From the NCBI RefSeq assembly GCF_000196655.1, contig NC_014253.1, positions 1,231,423 through 1,295,422 of the forward strand: a DNA stretch of 64,000 bases. The letters run 5' to 3'. Positions 27,001-34,547 of this stretch are shown here, piece by piece. Source of the stretch: Methanohalobium evestigatum Z-7303. Lineage in GTDB: Archaea; Halobacteriota; Methanosarcinia; Methanosarcinales; Methanosarcinaceae. The notes beneath the pieces were generated by a model, which was not told where the DNA came from, ran no database searches, and saw nothing but the letters and a program-made list of their open reading frames with translations. The first letter of the stretch is position 1. Each line of letters opens with the position of its first letter. Position numbers and translations under genes: made by a program.

Positions 27001-27913
27001 TAACATGAGTGCCGTGACCATTATGGTCTGCAGCATCACTCCCAGCATAATTGATAATATCTTTAAAACTGCCGTTTAAATCAGGGTGCATAGTTTCGTT
27101 ATCCGCACCTGAATCTATGCCGGAATCTGCGACAGCTATGACCTGTCCATCACCATTAAGGTTGTAGCAGGTTTCTACATATGATACATTCGTGATTTGT
27201 CTCGCCTTATTGTTGAGCAAAGTTGGTTCTGTATATTGTTGTATATAGCTGATCTGATTCAATTCCGCGATTTGGGATATGTTCTTTTTATCTATTACCA
27301 CATTTAATGAATTCCTGTATTTTTGAAGTATGGAACCATTCAGTTTTTCGACTTTTTCAACAACCGGACTGATATTCGATGATTTGAATATGTTGATAGT
27401 AACATTAACAGATGCTTTTTCAGAATTGCTTATCTGGTCTGAAATCTTATATGCAGGTTTAAAAACTCCCACCCATTGAACGTTTTCCATTTGTTCTATA
27501 CCAGATTTGGTTGAACCATCCATTTTAACAAGATATGCATTGTTGGGGATGTAGTTGATAATGTTTACAACTTTGTTCTCCAGTTGTTGTTTCCATTTCT
27601 GTTTGATGATACCGTCAAACTGTACGATGTAGTATTTTTGAGTAGAATCTGTATAAAATTTGCTTGTACTGAAGGTTTCTATTCGGTCAGAATCCGTATC
27701 TATTGTCTTTCTTTTCAAGAAGACTTTATCGTTTCGAATGTCATCTTTATACGTTTCAGAACCTTCTTTTTCATATTTATTGAAGTTTATCTGGCTGTTG
27801 TTCGTATTTATTTCATCTCTGTTTTCAACACCCGGTTCTGATGCAAAACTTACAGCTGACAAATTGATGATGATTAAAATTATAATCGCTATTGTTAGTG
27901 CTTTTAGTTTTAT
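24041..27913 (-). CDS. Secreted subtilase (S8) with Ig-like repeats and PGF domain
   Basis: A surface subtilisin-like protease of about 1290 residues. The triad is D in IAVADSGID, H in DHNGHGTHVTG and S in MSGTSMATPHVAG. After the protease come four or more BIg2-like repeats (SSNNTTVGTINSTGYF type), a Ser/Gly linker, a PGF-pre-PGF domain and a C-terminal helix followed by IKKRGT. The signal peptide is only complete if translation starts at ATA (27911-27913): IKLKALTIAIIILIIINLSA follows, and GGGAGG lies 7 bases upstream. The first conventional start in frame (TTG, 27860-27862) would cut off the signal peptide. Either ATA initiates here or an ATG was mutated. Confidence 0.88.
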   Translation of the reverse strand: MKLKALTIAIIILIIINLSAVSFASEPGVENRDEINTNNSQINFNKYEKEGSETYKDDIRNDKVFLKRKTIDTDSDRIETFSTSKFYTDSTQKYYIVQFDGIIKQKWKQQLENKVVNIINYIPNNAYLVKMDGSTKSGIEQMENVQWVGVFKPAYKISDQISNSEKASVNVTINIFKSSNISPVVEKVEKLNGSILQKYRNSLNVVIDKKNISQIAELNQISYIQQYTEPTLLNNKARQITNVSYVETCYNLNGDGQVIAVADSGIDSGADNETMHPDLNGSFKDIINYAGSDAADHNGHGTHVTGTVTGNGSARGAAPKSDIVFQALGDDDGNLTADINIYRLFSEAYNKSARIHTNSWGFVSELNDYGEHAKSVDEFMWDHKDMLILFAAGNEGDTEDNESISRPSTAKNCLTVGATENNRSSMGYSSDDVDEIAYFSSRGPTNDSRIKPDVVAPGTNILSTKANITSAENDYTYMSGTSMATPHVAGTASLVRQYYMDNLSVTPSASLIKTTLINGAYDITPVRYGDLQTQPNYVQGWGRLDVEKSIKSIQKGNIYYSDGVKLNTREVAETKIYVNNSSNPLKVTIGWTDYPGESYSSKALINDLDLTVIGPNGTDYYGNSEVVTSGHDRTNNIEEIDIMNPDTGVYTIKVDGYNVPQNPQPFSMVISGSIEKVKISSIEISPQNPTIYDNQTVLFNADIYDKNGNKINETVYWSSNNTTVGTINSTGYFTANVSGTANITANKDGTSNSTTVTVEKQPPELTNINVTPLDPIIYTNQTLDFDANTTDQYGNEVDVNVNWSVGNDSVGNINDTGTFTPNKTGITNITAKNGSIKDVTNITVKEIPYLDYANITVNSTRINANQSSIIPIDNPDLKFSLLTKDQYGDPYSFEPEWYSNNTTVGTINQSTGVFEINDTGLTKIYWTNSTNDTITGDTIENNITFDIQERKFDAIKITNVVSEFRPGNTHDFNATPVDQFGDGYEVIVNWTSSNLDVGTINNSTGVFNAVNTGSTNITAKNGSINNTFTIDVVKDEVESSTDSSSSGSSGSGGGAGGGNTGEEYENIKEELVQQEYVNYGEQVSYEFRTKENKIKRVQFEAKKTAGKVETRIEVLKDKSALVDENAPDKVYQNMNIWVGKAGFNNNIKNASIDFDVEKSWIEENDINESTIKMCRYHDDKWNKLQTQKLTENETVIKYRANTPGFSPFAITGENINKQDINTNSEDSELDGSNHTSINDNQTTKTANNTTMQSSGNGDVIGIGAWDMSWLILAIISIVVSISIYIKKRGT

Positions 27914-28201
27914 CGTTTTTCCTCCCAGTAACTAGGAAATTATAATTATATATTTATATAATATCATTTTAAGATGTATTAAAAATTTATAGTTTTATTT
28001 CTTAAAAAATTGAAAATAGAAAACTCTCGATGTCTTGAGACTACCACTCCCAACTGAATTTTGTTATTCTAAAAGATAATAATTGGTGCCAATCATTTTT
28101 TTAATAATATATTTTTTATAAATAAATTGATTTATAATTTATATATATTTATCTAAAAGTTAAAACATAGATTTCTTAAAGAAACAATATATGTTTAAAA
28201 A

Positions 28202-28265
28202 TCCAATAATATGTTTTGTTTCCAAACCCCATATAAACCGCCCGCAAGGGCGGCACAAAGAAAAA
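28202..28265 (+). repeat. Dispersed hairpin repeat, copy 2
   Basis: TCCAATAATATG, TTCCAAACCCC and CCGCCC-GCAA-GGGCGG (28238-28253), followed by an A-rich tail. Best preserved copy of the family seen at 11722-11790 and, degenerate, at 53420-53485. Confidence 0.6.
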
Positions 28266-28460
28266 AATAATAAGATATAAGAAAAAAACTGAACACTTCC
28301 TTCATTTTATCAATTTTTTTGAGTAGATATTTGAAATTATCCTTATGACTAAAAAATCCATTTGCTCAAAAAAGTTGCCAACATTTTTAAATTATCTAAA
28401 ACTTTGTGATTTTTCTATCAAAAGTTCTATTGATATACATTCAAAAAAAATAACCTGGTG

Positions 28461-28490
28461 TTCATCCAGTTGGTCGCAGGATTACCTTGC
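28461..28490. mobile_element. Relic of an IscB-element right end
   Basis: TTCATCCAGTTGGTCGCAGG here matches TTCATCCAATTGGTCGCAGG at the right end of the IscB element at 55664, and both continue with a CCTTGC/CCCTGC string. No other part of the element is present, so this is a solo end left by deletion, or a conserved target. Confidence 0.5.
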
Positions 28491-28675
28491 AAATTTCAGA
28501 ATATCATTTATGTACTAAAAAACAGAACCTTTCGTATAAATCGACTCTGACATATAACTAATGGTTCAAGAACAACCTGCAGTATTCCAAAGCCTTATCC
28601 AGTTTCTCTAATATTCAGGAGAAGGATGATTTTTGAATATTAGAATCAAATGAATCAAATTGATATCAAAACGCA

Positions 28676-29479
28676 TCAAACATAATTATATACAGGTTTA
28701 TCTACACCTTCAGCTTTTCCATCATATTCTTTTGCGATTGCACTTATCTGTGCAATAACAAAGTGGTGGTCAGGTCCAAGAAATGTGACTTCTACCTCAT
28801 CACCGGCATCCATTGGTTGGTCACCTTTGAATTTAACCAGTGTACGATTCTCTGCCCCAAAGAACGGATAATTTCTGTTTTGTATATCTATCTCGTTGCA
28901 TCCAGATTCAGTGTAGATGTGTCCATAATCCTCAGGGTCAGTCTCAGACCCACTTTAATAAAGGTTATGTGATAAAGTAATGTCTATCCTGTCACCTGGT
29001 TTCAGATTTCCTGTATAAAATTTTCCTACTTTTCCTGAGTAGAGTTGTTGTTGGGTATTTTCGTCGAAATAATCCGGATTGATGAAACGGAACTCTCCAC
29101 CTTTACCATCAGAACCATCCCATTTTATGAGCACAGAGCCTACTTCATCCCCTTCAACTACAGGACCACGGACATAATCAATGTAGATGTGGTCTATGTC
29201 TGGTTTTGCTGGACCTGCATTGTTCCAATCATCATCTTCCCAATTACCAGCAGAGTTCCAATAACCAGATTTTCTATACTCAGAACCAAGGATAACTTCT
29301 GTATTATCAAAAACAAGGTGTTCTGGTGGTTCTTTTAGTTTTGATGTGATGTCAAAGACACTTGCACCGATAACGGCAGCTGCGATTACAGTAATAGCTA
29401 CCATCAAAATAATTCCTACTACAGGAGCAACCCCTTCCTCGTTATTGGTAAATTGAGGTCTGTTTATCATTATCAACAA
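28676..29479 (-). pseudogene. Archaeal type IV pilin-like protein, split by TAA
   Basis: The N-terminus has the class III signal context and hydrophobic helix of archaeal pilins (NEEGVAPVVGIILMVAITVI), as in the DUF1628/pilin N-terminal family of secreted filament subunits. The frame stops at TAA 28955-28957 after 174 codons, yet the same frame is open for 92 more codons to TGA at 28676. The continuation has GDEVEVTFLGPDHHFVIA, which parallels GDRIDITLSHNLY before the stop and looks like a second copy of the same domain. A two-domain pilin interrupted by one stop is the simplest reading; the shorter first product may still function. Confidence 0.75.
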
Positions 29480-29544
29480 ATAATTAAATTCGTCTTTATA
29501 AAAAAGTTGTCTTTGTTTTTTGAGCTGTTCAATTTAATGGAACA

Positions 29545-29977
29545 GATTAACTTGTTTAAAAGATGATTATGAATGGTTGAAAGAGATTAACTCACAATCA
29601 TTACAGGGAGCCACTCTTAATCTTGAAAATGCTTTAACCAATTTCTTCAGAGAAAAATCAGGTTTTCCAAAGTTTAAATCCAAGAAAAACCCTGTTCAAT
29701 ATTTCCCTATTCCCCAATGGTATAAAGTCGATTTTGAGAATAAATGGGAATGTCCTAGCTGCAAAATTGAACATGATAGAGACATTAAAGCATCAGTCAA
29801 CCTTAAAAATTTTGCGCTGGATAGGCAAAATCTAATAGGCATCAAGTCACCTTCGGTATGAGGGGTAGAACCTGTGGAGTTGTGTTCGTTAGAACAAACT
29901 ATGAAACAGGAAGTACTTCTCAAAAAGGAGGGTAATTCACGAAGCTGAGCGTACTTGTGGATAACAATACATTTATA
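29545..29977 (+). pseudogene. TnpB remnant with internal deletion
   Basis: The first part (YEWLKEINSQSLQGA, FFREKSGFPKFKSKKN) is the N-terminal region of IS605 TnpB. It jumps at FPIPQ to the C-terminal zinc-finger and RuvC-III region (WECPSCKIEHDRDIKASVNL). Some 200 residues, with RuvC-I and -II, are missing. TGA at 29859-29861 interrupts the C-terminus, and GVEPVELCSLEQTMKQE continues in frame. It is non-functional as a nuclease. Its end overlaps the ribosome binding site of the MBL gene. Confidence 0.8.
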
Positions 29978-30775
29978 GACAGATATTTTTATAGCGAACC
30001 AGGATTATCATTTTATATAGAAGATAGGAACAACAAAATTCTTTTTGATACTGGATATTCCAACATATTTATAGAAAATGCCAGAAAAATGGGGATTGAC
30101 CTGCAAGACCTTGATTACTTGGTTATTTCACACGGTCATCTTGACCATACATGGGGGATTGTTCCGTTAATCCGGTTGTACACAGAAGCCAGACTCGAAA
30201 AACGACCACATAAAATTCCAGAATTTGTTTTGCATCCTAAAGCACTGAATTCAAGGGTGATGGACGACACTGAAATCGGTTGTATGTTAAATCCTGATAA
30301 ACTTAGAAAACATTTTGATGTAAAATATACTAAGGTTCCATATTGGTTAACTGAAAACCTTGTTTTTATGGGTGAAATACCCAGAAAATTTGATTTTGAA
30401 AATACTGAACCTTTAGGTAAAATTGAAACATCCGGGATATATGAAAATGATTACCTTATCGATGATTCCGCTCTTGCCTACAAAACATCAAGAGGAATTG
30501 TTATTATTACCGGATGTTCTCATTCAGGTATTTGCAACATCACCGAGTATGCAAAAGAAGTATGTAATGACAGTCGTATTATTGATATTGTTGGTGGTTT
30601 CCACCTACAGAATCCATCAAAAAAGCAGTTAAAGGGAACTGTTGAATATATGATGAAATTAAATCCGAAAGAAACCCATGCATGTCATTGTACTGACCTT
30701 TATTCAAAGATTGAATTGTCAAAAGCTGTCAGAATCAAAGAAGTTGGTGCGGGGTTGCAATTAATATATGAGTGA
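29939..30775 (+). CDS. MBL-fold metallo-hydrolase
   Basis: A metallo-beta-lactamase-fold protein of 278 residues. VISHGHLDHTWG is the HxHxDH metal site, and GCSHSGICN and VGGFHLQNP provide further ligands; this set is typical of the branch that includes the dihydropterin ribofuranosyl aminobenzene phosphate synthase-like enzymes. Family members begin MKLSVLVDNNT. Here the same sequence follows ACG (29939-29941), with AAGGAGGG seven bases upstream, so ACG is either the start or a mutated ATG. The next conventional start, GTG at 29957, would remove the first beta strand. It sits between a TnpB remnant and an IS605-like end hairpin and may be transposon cargo. Confidence 0.82.
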   Translation, partial: TKLSVLVDNNTFIDRYFYSEPGLSFYIEDRNNKILFDTGYSNIFIENARKMGIDLQDLDYLVISHGHLDHTWGIVPLIRLYTEARLEKRPHKIPEFVLHPKALNSRVMDDTEIGCMLNPDKLRKHFDVKYTKVPYWLTENLVFMGEIPRKFDFENTEPLGKIETSGIYENDYLIDDSALAYKTSRGIVIITGCSHSGICNITEYAKEVCNDSRIIDIVGGFHLQNPSKKQLKGTVEYMMKLNPKETHACHCTDLYSKIELSKAVRIKEVGAGLQLIYE

Positions 30776-30779
30776 ACTA

Positions 30780-30802
30780 CCGCTGAGCTAAAGACTCAGC
30801 GG
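30780..30802. mobile_element. IS200/IS605-type end hairpin
   Basis: CCGCTGAG and CTCAGCGG form a perfect eight-pair stem around CTAAAGA, followed by CTTCGG. This matches the style of IS605 and IscB ends, such as ACCGCTAAAGCGGTGAGCTTG at 12591. It lies 4 bases after the MBL gene; with the TnpB remnant on the other side it brackets that gene. Confidence 0.55.
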
Positions 30803-30877
30803 CTTCGGAAGAAGTTTACCGGGAAAACCTTACTCTTTAAATCAAAGATTTAAAGATATTTGTAAATTGGCTCTGTA

Positions 30878-31009
30878 GGCTCTGTAGAAATCCTATTGAA
30901 ACCGGAATCAATCAGCTAAATCCTGTAAATATAATCAATATTAGACAGAATATATAACAAATATTGTTGATTTGCATTATCATTTGAATATCGAGGTTTC
31001 TACAGAGCC
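30878..31009. mobile_element. Short inverted-repeat element (MITE-like)
   Basis: GGCTCTGTAGAAA (30878-30890) and its exact complement TTTCTACAGAGCC (30997-31009) bound a 132-base AT-rich piece without a gene. The left repeat is preceded by a tandem copy of GGCTCTGTA. A similar end (GGCTTTGTAGAAATC) occurs alone at 58002. Probably a non-autonomous derivative of a DDE insertion sequence. Confidence 0.65.
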
Positions 31010-31045
31010 TTACTTGGTTGGTGGGTCCTATTGTTAAGATATCCA

Positions 31046-31080
31046 CTTTAACATTGATTGTCGGACAGCCTGTTTAGAGG
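31046..31080. mobile_element. Solo end of IS1182-like element
   Basis: ATTGTCGGACAGCCTGTTTAGAGG matches the inner part of the terminal repeat seen at the right end of the remnant at 38541-39090 (ATTGTCGGACAGACTGTAAAG). No transposase is nearby. Confidence 0.5.
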
Positions 31081-31084
31081 TGGG

Positions 31085-31522
31085 TTATTGACACGGGTGC
31101 TTTCCAGTTTTGCAGAATTTTTTGAAGTGTTCAAGCCACTGTGGAGAATCAGGTGCAGTATTTACAAAATCGACAAAGTTCCTGACGTTTTTTATTGTAG
31201 TCGCATCTAACTCATGTTCCATTGTGCAGGCATCCTTATCTGCGATATTTTCAGGTACATTTATCATCATCAAAAAATCTTTCAGGGTATCATGCCGGTC
31301 TTTTATGACATGTGCTCTCTCCTTACCTTTTTCAGTAAGTGTTATCCCTTCATATTTCCTGTATACTACATAACCCATCTCGTCAAGTCTTTTCACCATC
31401 TCAGTAACGCTTGGTGGCCTGCGGTTCAAAGCGACTGCTATATCCTTTATCCTGGCATATCCTTTATCTTCTGTAAGGTTGAGAATCGCTTCAAGATAAT
31501 CTTCAGCTTTACTGGACAACAT
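31085..31522 (-). CDS. DtxR/MntR-type metal-dependent repressor
   Basis: 145 residues from the ATG at 31522 (MLSSKAEDYLEAILNLTED), the usual DtxR-family start; the frame is open further upstream. An N-terminal winged helix (IAVALNRRPPSVTEMVKRL) is followed by a dimerisation domain with the metal site ACTMEHELD (Cys, Glu, His). There is no C-terminal SH3-like domain, so it is of the short MntR type. The last residues (FCKTGKHPCQ) hold extra cysteines. It is the last gene of the feo operon and probably represses it when Fe(II) is sufficient, via the TTAGG sites at 34594-34655. Confidence 0.88.
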   Translation of the reverse strand: MLSSKAEDYLEAILNLTEDKGYARIKDIAVALNRRPPSVTEMVKRLDEMGYVVYRKYEGITLTEKGKERAHVIKDRHDTLKDFLMMINVPENIADKDACTMEHELDATTIKNVRNFVDFVNTAPDSPQWLEHFKKFCKTGKHPCQ

Positions 31523-31556
31523 ATCTAATACCCTACCAAAATGAAATACAAAAAGT

Positions 31557-31820
31557 TCATGAATCGTTATTGACAAAATTTTTTCCTTTCAATGTCAACC
31601 TGTACATCTTTGTTTCAGAACCGCATTTAGAACATCCCGAACAACTTGAACAAAAAGACTGAGTTTTTGTAGTTTCGATATAACCTTCATGTTCCATGAA
31701 CTCGGTAATTGCCAGAAGTGTGGATTTGTTCAAATCCAACTCTTTGGCAAGCATGTCCATTGTCATACTGCTGGTATTCCTGTTCGTGAACTGTGATAAT
31801 ACCTGTTTCATTTTACTCAT
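31557..31820 (-). CDS. FeoC-like winged-helix protein with Cys cluster
   Basis: 87 residues from MSKMKQVLSQF. A winged helix (MDMLAKELDLNKSTLLAIT) precedes FCSSCSGCSKCGSE, a dense cysteine cluster, and a C-terminal wing (MYRLTLKGKNF). FeoC proteins are small winged-helix proteins with such a cluster, proposed to sense iron or redox state and regulate FeoB. It lies between the four-helix membrane protein and dtxR in the feo operon. A similar C-terminus appears at 63898-64000. Confidence 0.7.
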   Translation of the reverse strand: MSKMKQVLSQFTNRNTSSMTMDMLAKELDLNKSTLLAITEFMEHEGYIETTKTQSFCSSCSGCSKCGSETKMYRLTLKGKNFVNNDS

Positions 31821-32280
31821 AAGTACCCGGCTCCTGTGAATCAAATTTTTTCAGGTTAACGTAATAGATTACCACAAGTGAGAAAGGTAGTAGCAGCACT
31901 GCAGGGGTGTAGGGTGGTGCATATGACCCTATAAACCCGCTGAAGGTGTTGAACCAGCCAGCATCTCCACCGGGTATAGATCCGGCAAACATTGCGAATA
32001 TATCACAGCCTGCCACGATCCAAATCATTATACTGCCCATCACAACTTTTGAAAACTGGTGGATATCGTCAAAATTCCTGATACCTGATAGATATAACAG
32101 TCCAGCGGTCAGCACGACGAATCCGCCCCATCCACCTCTGAACAGGTCACCAGGAATCTCAAGTAGACTGTGTGACAAGCTGCCTGCACCCGCTGTTACC
32201 AGTATATCCGCGAGTCCGAAAGCAGCGGTTACGATACCAAGTACCGCAAAGTAAATTGTAGCTATTTGTTTATTAACCAT
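31813..32280 (-). CDS. Four-helix membrane protein of feo operon
   Basis: 155 residues with four hydrophobic segments (IATIYFAVLGIVTAAFGLAD, GGFVVLTAGLLYLSG, VMGSIMIWIVAGCDIFAMF, TPAVLLLPFSLVVIYYV). I do not recognise the family. It begins directly after the permease stop and overlaps the FeoC-like gene by 8 bases, so it belongs to the iron-uptake operon. It may be an accessory subunit of the split FeoB transporter; this is inferred from position alone. Confidence 0.6.
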   Translation of the reverse strand: MVNKQIATIYFAVLGIVTAAFGLADILVTAGAGSLSHSLLEIPGDLFRGGWGGFVVLTAGLLYLSGIRNFDDIHQFSKVVMGSIMIWIVAGCDIFAMFAGSIPGGDAGWFNTFSGFIGSYAPPYTPAVLLLPFSLVVIYYVNLKKFDSQEPGTYE

Positions 32281-33495
32281 TTACGTCACCCCCAACAGTA
32301 TACCTATTAGATGTATCAGACCGCCATATGTCAAAACCACCGCAAACAGTGCAGTCAGAGCTCCTGCCATCTCTTTTGAACCTTCCTTTAACATCATCAT
32401 AAATGTAGCCACGCATGGGAAATACATAGATACAAGAACTACAGCTGTAATCATCTGATACGGAGTCATCTCTATAACAGACAACTGTGCTACAGCAAGG
32501 TCTTTCCTGAGGAATGCAGCAATCAACGGGCCTACTGTCTCTTCAGGTACACCGAACCAATTTATAAAAAGCGGCGACAGTGTATTACCAAGCCAACCGA
32601 TGGCGCCGGTTAGATAGAGGACATTTACGAGTCCGGCTCCAAGAAGTACGAATGGAATCGCTGATTTGAAGAACCCTTTCATTTGACCCCATACCTTTTT
32701 ACTGATATTGGTTACAACCGGTTTTCTATAAGGAGGGACGTCTATCAAAAATTCTGGTGACTTACCGGGTATTACCTTATTCATTATATATCCAAACAAG
32801 AAATATCCTGCAAACAGATAGAGCAGCACCAAACCCATCGTATCTGGTATTACTTCCATCATTATTCCAAGCTGAGCACCGCATGGGATAAATATCGCGA
32901 GCAATGTCATCATCATGAAACGTTCTTTTCTCGTTTCAAGTATCCTTGTCGATTCTACACCTGGTACATTGCATCCCAGTGAGAGAATCGTCGGTACAAT
33001 CGCAAACCCGTGCAAACCGATTTTATGCAATACAGTATCCACCATTACTGCGAGTCTTGGAAGGTATCCTACATCCTCCATTAATGACAGCATAAAGTAA
33101 AATATGAACACTGCTGGTAACACAACACCGACTGCTACAAAGAGTCCCGATGTAAGCATGCCGAACGCTTCAAAAGAATTGCCTGCTGTCGGGTCGCCTA
33201 CGATAATGTAATAGAGCCAGCTACCTTCACCCGGAAAAACTGACTGCATCCACGGCAGGAAATGTCCATCAAACAGTTTGACCATGAAACCGTCAGTAAC
33301 AAGAGTACCTGCAAAAGACCCGAATATACTCCAGAAAGCATACAGCACAGCTATAACAACTGGTATACCTGTGAGAGGTTTGACGGTAAGTTCTCCAATC
33401 GCATCTTTTAATGTATGAGTGTATTCCCCAAACGTTACAGTTTCTTTTGCTATCTTATCTATCAGATCCCACCGCTGGTCTGCACTTAACTTCAA
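32281..33495 (-). CDS. feoB: FeoB ferrous iron transporter, membrane part
   Basis: 404 residues, the permease half of FeoB, with two Gate motifs: LSLGCNVPGVESTRILET and FIPCGAQLGIMMEV. It has about eight membrane helices. In most organisms this part is fused behind the GTPase; here it is a separate gene. The start is TTG, overlapping the stop of the GTPase gene (TTGA), so translation is probably coupled. Imports Fe(II). Confidence 0.92.
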   Translation of the reverse strand: MKLSADQRWDLIDKIAKETVTFGEYTHTLKDAIGELTVKPLTGIPVVIAVLYAFWSIFGSFAGTLVTDGFMVKLFDGHFLPWMQSVFPGEGSWLYYIIVGDPTAGNSFEAFGMLTSGLFVAVGVVLPAVFIFYFMLSLMEDVGYLPRLAVMVDTVLHKIGLHGFAIVPTILSLGCNVPGVESTRILETRKERFMMMTLLAIFIPCGAQLGIMMEVIPDTMGLVLLYLFAGYFLFGYIMNKVIPGKSPEFLIDVPPYRKPVVTNISKKVWGQMKGFFKSAIPFVLLGAGLVNVLYLTGAIGWLGNTLSPLFINWFGVPEETVGPLIAAFLRKDLAVAQLSVIEMTPYQMITAVVLVSMYFPCVATFMMMLKEGSKEMAGALTALFAVVLTYGGLIHLIGILLGVT

Positions 33496-34019
33496 GCCAA
33501 ACCTCCAACTTCATTGATGATTCTATCCACTTCAACTGTTCTCGCAATTTCAATCTTTGACACCAGTTCTTTGATGCCTTCACCACTGATTGCTATTGTT
33601 GGAACAACAGGCACTCCCAATATCTGCTGCAGTCTGTCTACATCGGTTTGTATGTTATTGTCCTTTGCAAAATCCCACATATTGAGTGCTATCACTACCT
33701 GAAACCTTTCCTCGATTATCTGCAGTGCAAGATAAAGCCCGCGTTCTACTTTAGATGCATCGATAACACAAATCACTACAGCATCACTATTTTCATGCAG
33801 CATTTTTGTAGCAACTTCTTCTGCCATGTCCTTCGGTTCAAGTGAAAACGTGCCGGGAACATCGATTAATTCAGCGTCCTCGTTTCTAACCTTCATGTAC
33901 CCTTTTGTGTAGTTAACAGTGGTCCCCGGATAATTTGATACCGTAACATTTGCTCCGGTCAGCCGGTTAAAAACCACACTTTTGCCTACATTCGGGTGTC
34001 CCATCAACAGCACTTTCAT
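33492..34019 (-). CDS. feoB: FeoB GTPase domain as separate protein
   Basis: 175 residues forming only the FeoB G domain: G1 GHPNVGKS at 7-14, the TVSNYPGTTVNY switch I segment, G3 DVPGTF and G4 NMWD (NxxD; most FeoB have NMMD or NMxD). It ends before the helical GDI domain that normally follows, although DRLQQILGVPVVPT and SGEGIKEL (G5) are present. It should regulate the permease encoded next. Overlaps feoA on one side and the permease on the other by four bases. Confidence 0.92.
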   Translation of the reverse strand: MKVLLMGHPNVGKSVVFNRLTGANVTVSNYPGTTVNYTKGYMKVRNEDAELIDVPGTFSLEPKDMAEEVATKMLHENSDAVVICVIDASKVERGLYLALQIIEERFQVVIALNMWDFAKDNNIQTDVDRLQQILGVPVVPTIAISGEGIKELVSKIEIARTVEVDRIINEVGGLA

Positions 34020-34315
34020 CTTTTAACCTCCACTTTGATCTTCTCAGCCATATCCAGTCCGAGTGAGATTTGGGATTCATCAACAACTACAACTACCGGG
34101 CCTTTAACAGGTTGTTTAGTAATCATTTTGAGTGTTTTTCTGACCCTGATGCCCATACCAGCCACTCTTCCTCTCAAAGAATTATCTATATCCACGATTT
34201 CTCCATACTCTCCAAAATCCATCACAGATACTTTCTTTCTTATCGTTGATGAGTATGTTATATCCTCATTTTCTCCGTTATTTTCAAACTCCGTTCCAGA
34301 CGTTTTATTCTTCAC
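34016..34315 (-). CDS. feoA: FeoA-domain protein (second)
   Basis: A FeoA SH3-like domain: KVSVMDFGEYGEIVDID, LRGRVAGMGIRVRKTL and ISLGLDMAEKIKVEV cover its strands, and 30 polar residues precede it. A GTG at 34315 is the likely start, because the ATG at 34357 would overlap the upstream feoA by 38 bases. FeoA assists FeoB in iron uptake. Its stop overlaps the GTPase start by four bases. Confidence 0.82.
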   Translation of the reverse strand: MKNKTSGTEFENNGENEDITYSSTIRKKVSVMDFGEYGEIVDIDNSLRGRVAGMGIRVRKTLKMITKQPVKGPVVVVVDESQISLGLDMAEKIKVEVKR

Positions 34316-34319
34316 TGCA

Positions 34320-34547
34320 TCACACCCTGGAAACTCTAACTTTTTGAGCCATTCCACAACCTATGGATATGGTATTTCGACCTACCTCAATTGTAACAGG
34401 ACATCTTGTTGAGAGCACACGTACCGTCCTGCCTTCATCAATTCCTCTCAATCTCAATTTATTCCTAATACCATAGCCTCCACCTATGTCTACAATTCTG
34501 ACAGTTTCACCTGATTTTACTTGTGATAGGTTCATGTTATCCTGCAC
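34320..34547 (-). CDS. feoA: FeoA-domain protein (first)
   Basis: 75 residues with the complete FeoA fold: VKSGETVRIVDIGGGYGIRN, KLRLRGIDEGRTVRVLS, and TISIGCGMAQKVRVS. It is the first gene of the iron operon, directly after the predicted operator. A second, longer FeoA follows; such pairs are usual in methanogens and may form a hetero-oligomer. Confidence 0.88.
   Translation of the reverse strand: MQDNMNLSQVKSGETVRIVDIGGGYGIRNKLRLRGIDEGRTVRVLSTRCPVTIEVGRNTISIGCGMAQKVRVSRV

Larger units (their letters stand above)
27914..28675. other. AT-rich intergenic region with repeats
   Basis: No gene seen. It contains the protease ribosome binding site (27921-27926), a copy of the GCAA-hairpin repeat (28202-28265) and a relic of an IscB right end (28461-28490). 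The remainder is AT-rich and unremarkable. Confidence 0.5.
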
